18,173 nucleotides of DNA from JAPLVS01 sp043809265 (GTDB taxonomy: Archaea > Iainarchaeota > Iainarchaeia > Iainarchaeales > DTGL01): assembly GCA_043809265.1 (NCBI GenBank), contig JAZDDY010000139.1, forward strand, positions 1-18,173, read 5' to 3'. The translations under genes were made by a program, and so were the position numbers. Of this stretch, positions 1 through 6,239 are shown piece after piece. Position 1 is the first letter of the stretch; the number at the start of each line of letters is the position of its first letter. Below the pieces are notes generated by a model, which was not told the origin of the DNA, searched no databases, and saw only the letters and a program-made list of their open reading frames with translations.

Positions 1-225
1 GACTGCGAGGGCGCAGAATACGAAATAGTATATGGTCTGCCAAAATCAGCCCACAACAAAATTATGAGATTAATAATAGAATTCCATGATTTTAAAGACA
101 CAAAAAATAATTTTGATGAGCTATACCGGTTCTTAAGAAAAAAGGGCTTCATTATGCAAAGATTCAAGCGATACAGCAAAATACACGGAATGGCATATTT
201 TACAAGGCCGAGCGCCCTTTTCTAA
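1..225 (+). CDS. FkbM-family methyltransferase, C-terminal fragment
   Basis: The window opens inside a frame-1 coding region that runs 74 codons to TAA at 223-225; the start lies upstream. The first residues, DCEGAEYEIV, match the conserved DxEGxEyeil motif of FkbM-type SAM-dependent methyltransferases. The tail (RLIIEFHDF, later FLRKKGF) fits the end of that Rossmann fold, where a final helix leads to an aromatic C-terminal strand. Members usually O-methylate sugars or other small acceptors and often sit in surface-polysaccharide clusters, but the acceptor cannot be told from this fragment. By hand count the piece is about 36% G+C, clearly lower than the roughly 50% of the next gene, which may reflect horizontal acquisition. 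Family call is good; function beyond that is unknown. Confidence 0.75.
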   Translation, partial: DCEGAEYEIVYGLPKSAHNKIMRLIIEFHDFKDTKNNFDELYRFLRKKGFIMQRFKRYSKIHGMAYFTRPSALF

Positions 226-228
226 ACA

Positions 229-238
229 GTTAAAAATG
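229..238 (+). promoter_or_regulatory. Box A (TATA) promoter for the TatD-family gene
   Basis: GTTAAAAATG lies about 21-30 nt upstream of the ATG at 259, and there is no Shine-Dalgarno between them. This is the spacing expected for a leaderless archaeal transcript. Confidence 0.5.
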
Positions 239-258
239 AATCTCATTTCAATCCTATC

Positions 259-993
259 ATGTTCTCCGACGCGCACTGCCACCTGGATGAATTTGCCGCG
301 CCTGAAAAGGAAATCGCCGAGTGCAGGAAGGCAAAAGTGGTTTCTGTCGTGTCCAATTCAGTTGACCTCCTTACAATGAAAAAAAACATCGCGCTTGCCG
401 AAAAATTCAAAGAGGTCAAAGCCGCGCTCGGCATCCACCCAAGCAATCTTTTGAGGATGAGCCGAAAGGAAATAACGGAAGCGCTTTCATTCGTTGAAGA
501 AAACATCGGAAGCGCGGCAGCTATCGGCGAAATCGGCCTTGATTACAAGCATGCCGACACGCAGGCAAAAAAAGAAAAGCAGAAAAAATCGCTGGAATTG
601 CAGCTTGGAATCGCGGAAAGGTTCGGAAAGCCTGCGATTGTGCATTCAAGGCTTGCCGTTAAGGACACGATCGGAATCATCAAAGGCAGGGATTGCGGGA
701 TTTTATTCCACTGGTTTTCGGGTTCGCTGGCAGAACTGCGGGAAGCAATCGAACTCGGCGCATTTTTTTCAGTCGGGCCTGCAGTCGAAGCAAACCCGAG
801 TATCCGAGAAATCGCAAAAGCGGTTCCTGGAAACAGGCTGCTCTCGGAAACAGATTCGCCTGTGCCTTTCGGCGGGCAGAATTCGGCGCCGCACTGGATT
901 CCGCGCGTGGTTGATGCACTTGCGGAGGCAAGGGGGGAAAAAGCAGGCAAAACCGCGAAAGAAATCGGGAATAATTTCAAAAAATTCTTCTGA
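259..993 (+). CDS. TatD-family metal-dependent hydrolase (predicted DNase)
   Basis: A 244-aa protein of the amidohydrolase-fold TatD family, which in characterised members is a metal-dependent DNase acting in DNA repair or turnover. All metal ligands are recognisable: DAHCHLD (H6, H8), GEIGLDY (E91), IVHSR (H129), FHWFSG (H151) and ETDSP (D199). Length is slightly below the usual 250-270 aa and no domain is missing. ATG at 259 is chosen because the family motif begins at residue 4 and a box A lies at archaeal promoter distance. The next gene follows 64 nt downstream on the same strand with its own weak promoter. Likely cytoplasmic. Archaeal TatD homologues are poorly characterised, so the substrate (DNA, RNA or other) is inferred. 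Confidence 0.88.
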   Translation: MFSDAHCHLDEFAAPEKEIAECRKAKVVSVVSNSVDLLTMKKNIALAEKFKEVKAALGIHPSNLLRMSRKEITEALSFVEENIGSAAAIGEIGLDYKHADTQAKKEKQKKSLELQLGIAERFGKPAIVHSRLAVKDTIGIIKGRDCGILFHWFSGSLAELREAIELGAFFSVGPAVEANPSIREIAKAVPGNRLLSETDSPVPFGGQNSAPHWIPRVVDALAEARGEKAGKTAKEIGNNFKKFF

Positions 994-1021
994 TTCGCCC
1001 TGTTTCAGGAAAGAAAAAGGG

Positions 1022-1030
1022 TTAAAAAGG
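1022..1030 (+). promoter_or_regulatory. Possible box A upstream of the coiled-coil gene
   Basis: TTAAAAAGG lies 28-36 nt before the ATG at 1058. A short AGG at 1048-1050 could serve as a weak ribosome site. The gene may also be co-transcribed with the TatD-family gene. Confidence 0.35.
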
Positions 1031-1057
1031 AATCCTGTGTTTTTTTTAGGAATCAAA

Positions 1058-1561
1058 ATGATTTTAGAGTTGCTAGGCCTTCTTGCGCTTTCATTGCTTT
1101 TGGGAAACGCTTACCTTTATTTCTACACAAACAACAACGGGCAGAAGCTGAACGGCTATGCTGCCGGCCAGGCCGAGGAATGGGAGCGCTCAATCCATTC
1201 GCTGCGCGAAAAGGACACTGAATTCGAGAGGAAAATCCTCGAGCAGGAAGAAGGGATTTCAAGGAAAATGAACGATTTCGGCAAAAGCCTTGCAGTTCTC
1301 AATTCCAAAACCGAGCACTCGATGGGGCGGATAGAAAAGCTCGAATCGATTGTTGCGGGCAATGCCGCGCCGGGCGAAATCAATGCGATGGTTGCAGGCA
1401 AGATTGAAAGGCTTGAGGATTTCAGGCGGGACGCCAGGATAGAGATTGAGGCGATAAAAGACCTTTTCCCTGAACTGAAGAAAAAGAAGGCCGAAGTGAG
1501 CGACCCGCAGATGGAGCAGAGAATCCACAGCCTGTTATTCCACGGCAAAGCATACAAGTAA
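1058..1561 (+). CDS. Single-TM coiled-coil protein of unknown function
   Basis: A 167-aa protein I do not recognise. Residues 2-23 form one hydrophobic helix (LLGLLALSLLLGNAYLYFY) with no obvious signal-peptidase site, so it probably anchors the protein. The rest is hydrophilic and rich in Glu, Lys and Arg with heptad-like spacing around residues 38-100 and 107-145, suggesting a long coiled coil. The end (HSLLFHGKAYK) is basic. The reading frame is open far upstream through the TatD-family gene, but that part is a shadow. ATG at 1058 immediately precedes the TM segment and has a nearby AGG. A structural or scaffolding role at the membrane is only a guess. Confidence 0.7.
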   Translation: MILELLGLLALSLLLGNAYLYFYTNNNGQKLNGYAAGQAEEWERSIHSLREKDTEFERKILEQEEGISRKMNDFGKSLAVLNSKTEHSMGRIEKLESIVAGNAAPGEINAMVAGKIERLEDFRRDARIEIEAIKDLFPELKKKKAEVSDPQMEQRIHSLLFHGKAYK

Positions 1562-1585
1562 TTTTTGCGGCCGAAATTACCGCCG

Positions 1586-1608
1586 GCTGTTTTTACATGT
1601 TTTTCCTT
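1586..1608. repeat. 23-nt direct repeat, copy 1
   Basis: This sequence matches 1647-1669 at 21 of 23 positions, offset by 61 nt. The copy lies in the 76-nt gap between the convergent coiled-coil and RNase H genes. On the + strand it contains two T5 tracts. Confidence 0.7.
1590..1605 (+). terminator. T-tract terminator candidate for the coiled-coil gene
   Basis: Two T5 runs lie 30-45 nt after the TAA at 1561, with another T5 run at 1562-1566. Archaeal RNA polymerase terminates at such T-rich stretches. Confidence 0.35.
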
Positions 1609-1637
1609 CAGGGCGGCTTCCGGCACACAGGCGACAG

Positions 1638-2327
1638 TCACTGCCCGCTGTTTTTCCATGTTTTTCTTTTGCCTTTGTCTTTTGATTTTTCGCGCGCCGA
1701 TTTCGCGACAACGCTTGCCGCTCCGACCACGGGGTCGAGGTCGTCGCCTTTGACCACAAACCTGAAGCCGTTGCAGCCTTTAAGCGGCCTACCGTCCGCA
1801 ACCACAGGCCATTCGTTCGAGGGGTTGAGCGCAAAGGCAATCCCCTTGGCGGCTTTTGCCTGCAATTCGTCCAAAGTGAATCCTTTTCGCCTTGCCAGGT
1901 CCACGAATTCCGAGGAGAATTCGACTGTCGCGATTGCGAGCGCATTCCCGGAAACTATGTTTTTTTTGTCCTCGATGTCGCCTGTTTTTTTGCTGTCTCT
2001 CAGCTCCCTTAACCTGTTCCTGTCGCCGAGCACGCCTGCGACAACAAGCGGGCCGAACCCCTCGCCCCTTCCGACCTCGTCAATGCCGATGGAAATTTCT
2101 TCCCCAGGGCACATTTTTGAAAGCGCAAATTCCTTGACTTTCCCTTCCTCCGCCCCCTGTATCACGAGTTTTCCGCTGGAGTAAAGTGTCACTGTGCAGC
2201 CTTGGGATTTCCAGCGCGCTTCCTCAAAGGGTGTGCCTGTTTTGGCCTTTTCAAAGCCTGAAAAAATTTCCTTTATCCGCTCTTTTTCAGGCATTGCAAA
2301 ATTAAGGGTTATCGCCAAACAATTCAC
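1638..2327 (-). CDS. rnhC: RNase HII/HIII-type ribonuclease with TBP-like N-terminal domain, short C-terminus
   Basis: A 229-aa protein predicted to cleave the RNA strand of RNA:DNA hybrids. Residues about 28-70 (TPFEEARWKSQGCTVTLYSS, then GKLVIQG) resemble the TBP-like substrate-binding domain of RNase HIII. The catalytic core follows: GIDEVGRGEGFGP (D83, E84), DSKK 111-114, VADG (D178) and VVKGDD (D195/D196), then GAASVVAKSAREK. All four acidic residues are present. GRG is the RNase HII form, while the following FGP resembles HIII. The protein ends in a Lys-rich tail soon after the AASVVAK helix, without the usual C-terminal helices. The GTG start at 2327 overlaps the upstream gene's TGA (GTGA) and has AGGT upstream; ATG at 2294 is an alternative. 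The symbol is tentative because HII and HIII features are mixed. Confidence 0.8.
   Translation of the reverse strand: MNCLAITLNFAMPEKERIKEIFSGFEKAKTGTPFEEARWKSQGCTVTLYSSGKLVIQGAEEGKVKEFALSKMCPGEEISIGIDEVGRGEGFGPLVVAGVLGDRNRLRELRDSKKTGDIEDKKNIVSGNALAIATVEFSSEFVDLARRKGFTLDELQAKAAKGIAFALNPSNEWPVVADGRPLKGCNGFRFVVKGDDLDPVVGAASVVAKSAREKSKDKGKRKTWKNSGQ
1647..1669. repeat. 23-nt direct repeat, copy 2
   Basis: The second copy of the element at 1586-1608. It encodes the last residues (KRKTWKNSG region) of the RNase H-type protein on the - strand. Confidence 0.7.
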
Positions 2328-3169
2328 CTTATACCTGCGATTATTTCGGACAAAATTTTTGCACCGAGGTTCACTGTAAGGCCTGAGCGGTCCAGGGTCG
2401 GATTCACTTCGACAAGGTCAAAGCCGACAATGCCATTCGCAGCCACCATTTTCGCAAGGCTCACGGCCTGGTTCGGGCTCAGGCCCGCAGGCACAGACTC
2501 GGAAACGCCCGGCGCGCTCGCTGGGTCAATGCAGCCGATGTCGAAACTGAGGTAAACTTTCTTTCCGGCCCTTTTTTTTATTTTTTGGAATGTTTTTTTC
2601 ACTCCTTCCTGTTCGACTTCAACCGCCGGAATCACCAGGAGCTTGTGCTTTTTTGCCTTTTCAAGCTCGGATTCCCTGAAGGCGCGGCAGCCAACGCACG
2701 CGCTCCTCTGCATTTTCAGCTGCTTTATCGAAAGAGCGTCGCTGAAAACCGAGCTGTTGGAAATGCCCTCGCCTGAAACCATTTCAAGGCGCGAGTCAAA
2801 ATACACAAGCGAAAAATCCTTGTGGATGTTTGCAATGCCTTTGAGGGCTTCAAGCGTGCAGGCGTGGCCGCCGCCAAGCATGGCGGGGACCTTTTTTTTG
2901 CGCGCAAGCCTTTCGACAAAAGCGCCCACTTCTTTCCAGTCGATGTTGTACGCGTCAAGGACTTTTTTTGTTATCGGGCCACCCTGCGGCTGGACCGCGA
3001 AAGTTTTCCCAGCAGCAGGCTGCGCGTAGACTGATTTTGCAGATGCCGCGCGCATTTCGTTCTGCGCCTGCTCTGTGCCGTGGTAAACCGCGCCCTCGCG
3101 CCCTGAAACCCCAAAAACAACGATTTCGGCCGCATCAAGCGAATAGCAATTCTGCCATGCAATCTTCAA
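2324..3169 (-). CDS. Ureohydrolase (arginase/agmatinase) family protein, active site degenerate
   Basis: A 281-aa protein with the fold and order of the arginase/agmatinase/formimidoylglutamase family. LGGGHAC (98-104) stands for GGDHS, VYFDSRLE (122-129) for the DAHxD metal motif, SFDIGCIDPASAPG (208-221) for SxDxDxxDPxxAPG, and VEVNPTLDRSG (253-263) is near-canonical. Of the six metal ligands expected from E. coli agmatinase, H102, D125 and D210 remain, whereas H becomes R127, D becomes E129 and D becomes G212. Normal di-manganese chemistry is therefore unlikely; it may be a pseudoenzyme or bind another ligand. TTG at 3169 is chosen because no in-frame ATG precedes the conserved region. It overlaps the RNase H gene by 4 nt, so the two are probably co-translated. 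Confidence 0.8.
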   Translation of the reverse strand: MKIAWQNCYSLDAAEIVVFGVSGREGAVYHGTEQAQNEMRAASAKSVYAQPAAGKTFAVQPQGGPITKKVLDAYNIDWKEVGAFVERLARKKKVPAMLGGGHACTLEALKGIANIHKDFSLVYFDSRLEMVSGEGISNSSVFSDALSIKQLKMQRSACVGCRAFRESELEKAKKHKLLVIPAVEVEQEGVKKTFQKIKKRAGKKVYLSFDIGCIDPASAPGVSESVPAGLSPNQAVSLAKMVAANGIVGFDLVEVNPTLDRSGLTVNLGAKILSEIIAGIR

Positions 3170-3200
3170 TTTGACCCCGAAAAGAAAGGATGGAAGCAGT

Positions 3201-3209
3201 ATTTTTAAA
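3201..3209 (+). promoter_or_regulatory. Box A promoter for upp
   Basis: ATTTTTAAA lies 25-33 nt before the ATG at 3234, suggesting a leaderless or nearly leaderless transcript. A GGTGG at 3219-3223 could add ribosome binding if transcription starts earlier. Confidence 0.55.
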
Positions 3210-3233
3210 CCCTTTTATGGTGGTTTTGTATTG

Positions 3234-3965
3234 ATGCCGAAAAAAAGCCATGCTTACTCTAGAAAAAAGTTTTTGGCGTCAATGAAAAAGAAGGGCATCG
3301 ACGTCAAGGTCATCGGCCACCCGCTTATTCTCGAAGAGCTCTCGATTTTAAGGAACAAGGAGACAAAAAATTTCTATTTCAAGCAGGGCCTGCGCAGAAT
3401 GGGCGAGCTTTTGACCTATGAGCTCTTAAGGGAAGCCAGAGTGTCAAAGACGAAAATTTCAACCCCGCTCTGCAGGACAACAGGCTGCAGGCTCCAGGAC
3501 GGCTATGTCGTGATTCCGGTGCTCAGGGCCGGGCTGCCGATCGCCGAGGGCTTTGTCGCCATGATGAAGGAAGCCGAAGTCGGCATTATTTCCTGCTGGA
3601 GGAGGCCTGATTTGAGCGTTGCAGTCGAATACGCGAAAATCCCGATCACAGAGGGAAAGCACGTCATAATAATCGACCCGATGCTTGCAACAGGCCACAC
3701 GCTCTGCGCTGTACGCGAAGCCCTCAAGCCCTACGGGAAACCGAAAAGCGTGACAATCCTTGCGGTCATTTCGACTGCGTACGGCATAAACGAGCTTTCA
3801 AGGTCTTTTCCGCGCGGCACAAGCGTTTACACCTGCGCCCTAGACGATGAGGCGGAGGGCAGGGATTTCATTTCTGTCGGCCTTAACTCGCACGGGTACA
3901 TAGTGCCAGGCCTGGGCGACGCAGGCGACAGGATTTACGGCACGCCAAAGCGGAAAACCCGATGA
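3234..3965 (+). CDS. upp: Uracil phosphoribosyltransferase
   Basis: A 243-aa pyrimidine-salvage enzyme converting uracil and PRPP to UMP. Visible motifs are the PRPP loop IIIDPMLATGHT (145-156), VLRAGLPIAEG (97-106), and the uracil-binding signature YIVPGLGDAGDRIYGT (222-237), which is close to invariant in the family. The loop reads ATGHT rather than the common ATGGS/T. Length exceeds the usual 205-215 aa because of about 25-30 basic N-terminal residues before VIGHPLI. ATG at 3234 is chosen from the box A spacing; the frame is open to 3171, but that extension would cover the promoter. The gene is divergent from the ureohydrolase with only 64 nt between starts, and convergent with the DUF4013 gene 7 nt away. 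Confidence 0.95.
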   Translation: MPKKSHAYSRKKFLASMKKKGIDVKVIGHPLILEELSILRNKETKNFYFKQGLRRMGELLTYELLREARVSKTKISTPLCRTTGCRLQDGYVVIPVLRAGLPIAEGFVAMMKEAEVGIISCWRRPDLSVAVEYAKIPITEGKHVIIIDPMLATGHTLCAVREALKPYGKPKSVTILAVISTAYGINELSRSFPRGTSVYTCALDDEAEGRDFISVGLNSHGYIVPGLGDAGDRIYGTPKRKTR

Positions 3966-3972
3966 ACAAAGC

Positions 3973-4707
3973 CTATTTTTTCAAACGCCTGCTTTTTTCC
4001 ATGAAAACCTGCGTGAAAAGGTTTGCGGCAGTGGTGACAGCCACGAATGAGACAAAGCCCAGCAGGACAAAGTTAAGGACCGGAAGGAAAAAGAAGAATG
4101 CAAGCGCCGAAAAGAGGATATAGACGTAAATGTGGAAGAAAACCCAGAGCACAAAATAATCCGCGCTGAACGAATCCCTGACGATTTTGAAATTGAAGGC
4201 TTCGGCAAGGCTGCCCTTTTTCACGAAATTCACAAGCGCGAAAGGAAGCACGTAATAAAACAGCAGCCCGAGAAGTGCGACAGGCAAGGCCTCAGAAAGG
4301 TTTGCAAGGAAAAGCGCTTCGAGCTTTCCGGCTGTTTCCATCAAAAGGCTGGAAAGCACAAAAGGGTTAAAGCCCCACTGGGCAAGCCAGAAAACTCCGA
4401 TCCCTGAATTGTCAATTATGCCGCCTGCTTCCTTCATAAGAGGACCCAAAAAGAACATCGAAACAAGGATTACAGGCAAAAAATAAATCGCGATGATTGC
4501 AAAGGCGGCAATGGTCTTGGACATTATGCCCTCCATCTGCCACCATCCGAGCGGCCTGCGCCTGTTGTTGAGAAGCCTGTCGGATTCAGCAAGGCCGAAG
4601 CCCAGCAGGAGGATATTTACCCCGGGCAGCGCCCCGATGGCCGTGCCAAGCACAAGCGCTTTTTTGTCCGCAAAAGGCCTTTTCAGGGCCTGCATGAAAC
4701 TAGCCAT
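3973..4707 (-). CDS. DUF4013-type integral membrane protein
   Basis: A 244-aa polytopic membrane protein. The opening MASFMQALKRPFADKKALVL, the stretch NRRRPLGWWQMEG (48-60) before a TM helix with FLP, and the overall hydrophobic profile match the DUF4013 family, common in archaea and of unknown function. Probable TM helices lie near 17-40, 64-90, 135-161, 183-207 and 208-233. The C-terminus (EKSRRLKK) is basic and probably cytoplasmic. ATG at 4707 has a box A (4737-4746) at leaderless distance and gives the usual DUF4013 start. A GTG at 4770 would overlap the aminotransferase TGA (GTGA) and add a 21-aa hydrophobic leader; I cannot exclude it. It is probably partly co-transcribed with the aminotransferase. 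Confidence 0.72.
   Translation of the reverse strand: MASFMQALKRPFADKKALVLGTAIGALPGVNILLLGFGLAESDRLLNNRRRPLGWWQMEGIMSKTIAAFAIIAIYFLPVILVSMFFLGPLMKEAGGIIDNSGIGVFWLAQWGFNPFVLSSLLMETAGKLEALFLANLSEALPVALLGLLFYYVLPFALVNFVKKGSLAEAFNFKIVRDSFSADYFVLWVFFHIYVYILFSALAFFFFLPVLNFVLLGFVSFVAVTTAANLFTQVFMEKSRRLKK
3976..3981 (+). terminator. T6 tract after upp
   Basis: A T6 run begins 10 nt after the upp stop codon, inside the end of the opposing gene. It is a minimal archaeal terminator candidate. Confidence 0.3.
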
Positions 4708-4736
4708 AGCGCAACGGAAAAATAACAGCACGGCAG

Positions 4737-4746
4737 TTAAAAAAAG
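4737..4746 (-). promoter_or_regulatory. Possible internal box A for the DUF4013 gene
   Basis: On the - strand this reads CTTTTTTTAA, about 30 nt before the ATG at 4707. It would support independent, nearly leaderless expression. Confidence 0.35.
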
Positions 4747-4766
4747 TATCGTTGGGGAAGGGAAAC

Positions 4767-5960
4767 TCACATATAATGCTTTTGAATGAATCCCTCGAGC
4801 TTGTCGAACGCTTCGCCGAGAATTTCAACGCTCGGCAATGCGACAATCCTGAAGTGGTGCGTTCCTTCCTTCTGGCCGAAACCCTCGCCGAAAACAACGC
4901 AGACGCCTGTTTCCCTCAGCAATTCCATCACAAATTCCCTGTCGCTCTTTATTTTGAACCCTATTTTAGGGAAAGCATAAAATGACGCTTCCGGTTCCAC
5001 ACAGGAAATGCCCTCGATTTCATTCAGCCGCTTATGCGCGAATGCCTGCCTTTCCCTGATTTTTCCGAGGTTTTCCTCCAAAAAATCCATCGGACCTTCA
5101 AGCGCAGGCTTCACCGCGAACTGGAAGGGGTGCACAGAGCAGAGCCTTGCCCTCCCGAGCCTGAAAATCGAGTCCATGATGTCAGAGTTTTCTGCAAGGT
5201 AATTGTTTGCGGCAATCCATCCCACCCTGAAGCCTGTCGCAAAAAAATTCTTGCTCAGGCCGTTCATTGAAAGCACAGGCAAATCCTTTGCAAGCGAAGC
5301 CATTGGAATGTGCTTTTTCTTTTTCAGCAATTGCATGTCGTAAATCTCATCGGCAAAAATGACCAAATCATGCTCGTTCGCTATCCCCGCTATTTCCTCG
5401 AGCGTTTGCCTCGAATAATTCGAACCGGCGGGATTGTTCGGATTGATGACAGAAATTGCCTTTGTTTTCCCTGTGATTTGCTTTTTTATATCATCAATGT
5501 CAGGCTCCCATTTGTTTTCTTCCACAAGGCCATAGAATGAGGGCGTTATGTACAGGTAATCGCTTGCAGAAACATACAAGGGATAGGTCGGCCTGGGCAA
5601 TAGCACGCTTTCACCCGGGTCTGCGACTGCGCCCATTGCAAACCATATCAGTTCCGAGAGGCCGTTGCCTATCATTACGTTTTTTGCCTCGGTTTCAATG
5701 CCTTTCTTCCTGTAATCTGCTGCAATGGCTTCCCTTGCCTCGGGAATGCCCTCCGAGGGCCCGTAGCATTCGCCCTCTTTCTGGTGCGCGTTGACAGCAT
5801 CCCACAGGTGCTTAGGGGTCCTGAAATCGTAGGCCAAAGGGTCGCCTATATTGAGGCAGTATATTTTTTTGCCCTGTGCCGCGACCTTCCTTGCCTCGGT
5901 GACAATGTCCCTAATGGGGTATTGGACCGAAGCAGACCGCTTGGAAGACTTGTATTTCAA
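4767..5960 (-). CDS. Class I/II PLP aminotransferase, alanine aminotransferase (AlaA)-like
   Basis: A 397-aa fold-type I PLP enzyme, probably transferring amino groups between alanine or glutamate and 2-oxo acids. Visible elements: NIGDPLAYDF (37-46) near the N-terminus, YGPSEGIPEAREAIA (66-80), VINPNNPAGS (171-180) for PLP contact, DEIYD (204-208), Schiff-base lysine K237 in NGLSKNFF, and FRVGW (244-248) phosphate-binding region; FRIVALPS near 372-379 carries the carboxylate-binding Arg. These match the archaeal AlaA-type alanine transaminases better than aspartate transaminases, though specificity is inferred. The start is TTG at 5960, fixed by a strong AGGTGG site 4 nt upstream and by the absence of earlier in-frame ATG. 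DUF4013 follows downstream. Confidence 0.9.
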   Translation of the reverse strand: MKYKSSKRSASVQYPIRDIVTEARKVAAQGKKIYCLNIGDPLAYDFRTPKHLWDAVNAHQKEGECYGPSEGIPEAREAIAADYRKKGIETEAKNVMIGNGLSELIWFAMGAVADPGESVLLPRPTYPLYVSASDYLYITPSFYGLVEENKWEPDIDDIKKQITGKTKAISVINPNNPAGSNYSRQTLEEIAGIANEHDLVIFADEIYDMQLLKKKKHIPMASLAKDLPVLSMNGLSKNFFATGFRVGWIAANNYLAENSDIMDSIFRLGRARLCSVHPFQFAVKPALEGPMDFLEENLGKIRERQAFAHKRLNEIEGISCVEPEASFYAFPKIGFKIKSDREFVMELLRETGVCVVFGEGFGQKEGTHHFRIVALPSVEILGEAFDKLEGFIQKHYM

Positions 5961-5964
5961 ATTC

Positions 5965-5970
5965 CCACCT
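5965..5970 (-). promoter_or_regulatory. Shine-Dalgarno AGGTGG deciding a TTG start
   Basis: On the - strand AGGTGG is followed by GAAT and then TTG at 5960. This near-perfect match to the archaeal 16S tail fixes the unusual start codon of the aminotransferase. Confidence 0.75.
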
Positions 5971-6026
5971 GAAAAACTTTTTGAAGTTAATTTGTAAAGC
6001 CGAATAACATTAAAACCCTGCGTTTA

Positions 6027-6116
6027 ATATCAAAAGACAGTAATAAGGGTATTTCTAAGTGCCTTTTGATAGCTATCAAAGGACAAATCCATACGGTTAC
6101 TTTTGTCCTTTGATAT
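6027..6116. repeat. Tandem inverted-repeat pair forming two near-identical hairpins
   Basis: Four copies of a TATCAAARGRCA-type motif alternate in orientation: 6028-6039 (forward), 6060-6071 (reverse), 6074-6087 (forward) and 6102-6115 (reverse). Copies 1 and 2 pair as an 11-of-12 bp stem with a 20-nt loop. Copies 3 and 4 pair as a perfect 14-bp stem with a 14-nt loop. Copies 2 and 3 also form a perfect 16-bp palindrome (6065-6080), so the pairings are mutually exclusive. The element lies in the 279-nt gap between the divergent aminotransferase and zinc-ribbon genes. Its function is unknown: cruciform, operator, regulatory RNA or a small mobile relic. Confidence 0.75.
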
Positions 6117-6160
6117 AAGGCAGATTGCCCTGAAATCCTGTTTTTTCGCCCTTAGTTGCT

Positions 6161-6168
6161 GTTTTTAA
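6161..6168 (+). promoter_or_regulatory. Box A candidate for the zinc-ribbon gene
   Basis: GTTTTTAA lies about 72 nt before the ATG at 6240, implying a leader of roughly 45-50 nt. Two AGGTGA-like ribosome sites follow, at 6207-6212 and 6226-6231. Confidence 0.4.
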
Positions 6169-6226
6169 GGATATCCGTGCAAAAAATACTAAGTTTGCCT
6201 GGGAACAGGTGAATTAATAAAATAAA

Positions 6227-6230
6227 GGTG
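6227..6230 (+). promoter_or_regulatory. Shine-Dalgarno GGTG for the zinc-ribbon gene
   Basis: GGTG lies 9 nt before ATG 6240 and overlaps a GTG that would otherwise look like the start. The spacing favours the ATG. Confidence 0.55.
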
Positions 6231-6239
6231 AAAATAGAA

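Noticed and set aside
494..1057. Long open N-terminal extension of the coiled-coil protein through the TatD-family gene
   Set aside because: It overlaps a well-supported gene in another frame, its composition is Arg/Ser-rich noise, and a TM segment with its own ATG starts at 1058.
3171..3233. Upstream extension of uracil phosphoribosyltransferase by 21 residues
   Set aside because: It would run through the box A at 3201-3209 and adds nothing seen in the family.
6027..6116. Hairpin array considered as a short CRISPR array
   Set aside because: The copies alternate in orientation and the spacers are unequal (20, 2 and 14 nt), so this is not a direct-repeat array. No cas gene is visible.
6209..6217. 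Two-codon upstream reading frame (GTG-AAT-stop) in the zinc-ribbon leader
   Set aside because: It is too short to judge and could arise by chance from an AGGTGAAT string.
5961..6239. Possible tRNA or other structured RNA gene in the longest gap
   Set aside because: No cloverleaf, TPsiC-like GTTC box or known riboswitch core is visible; only the paired repeats stand out.
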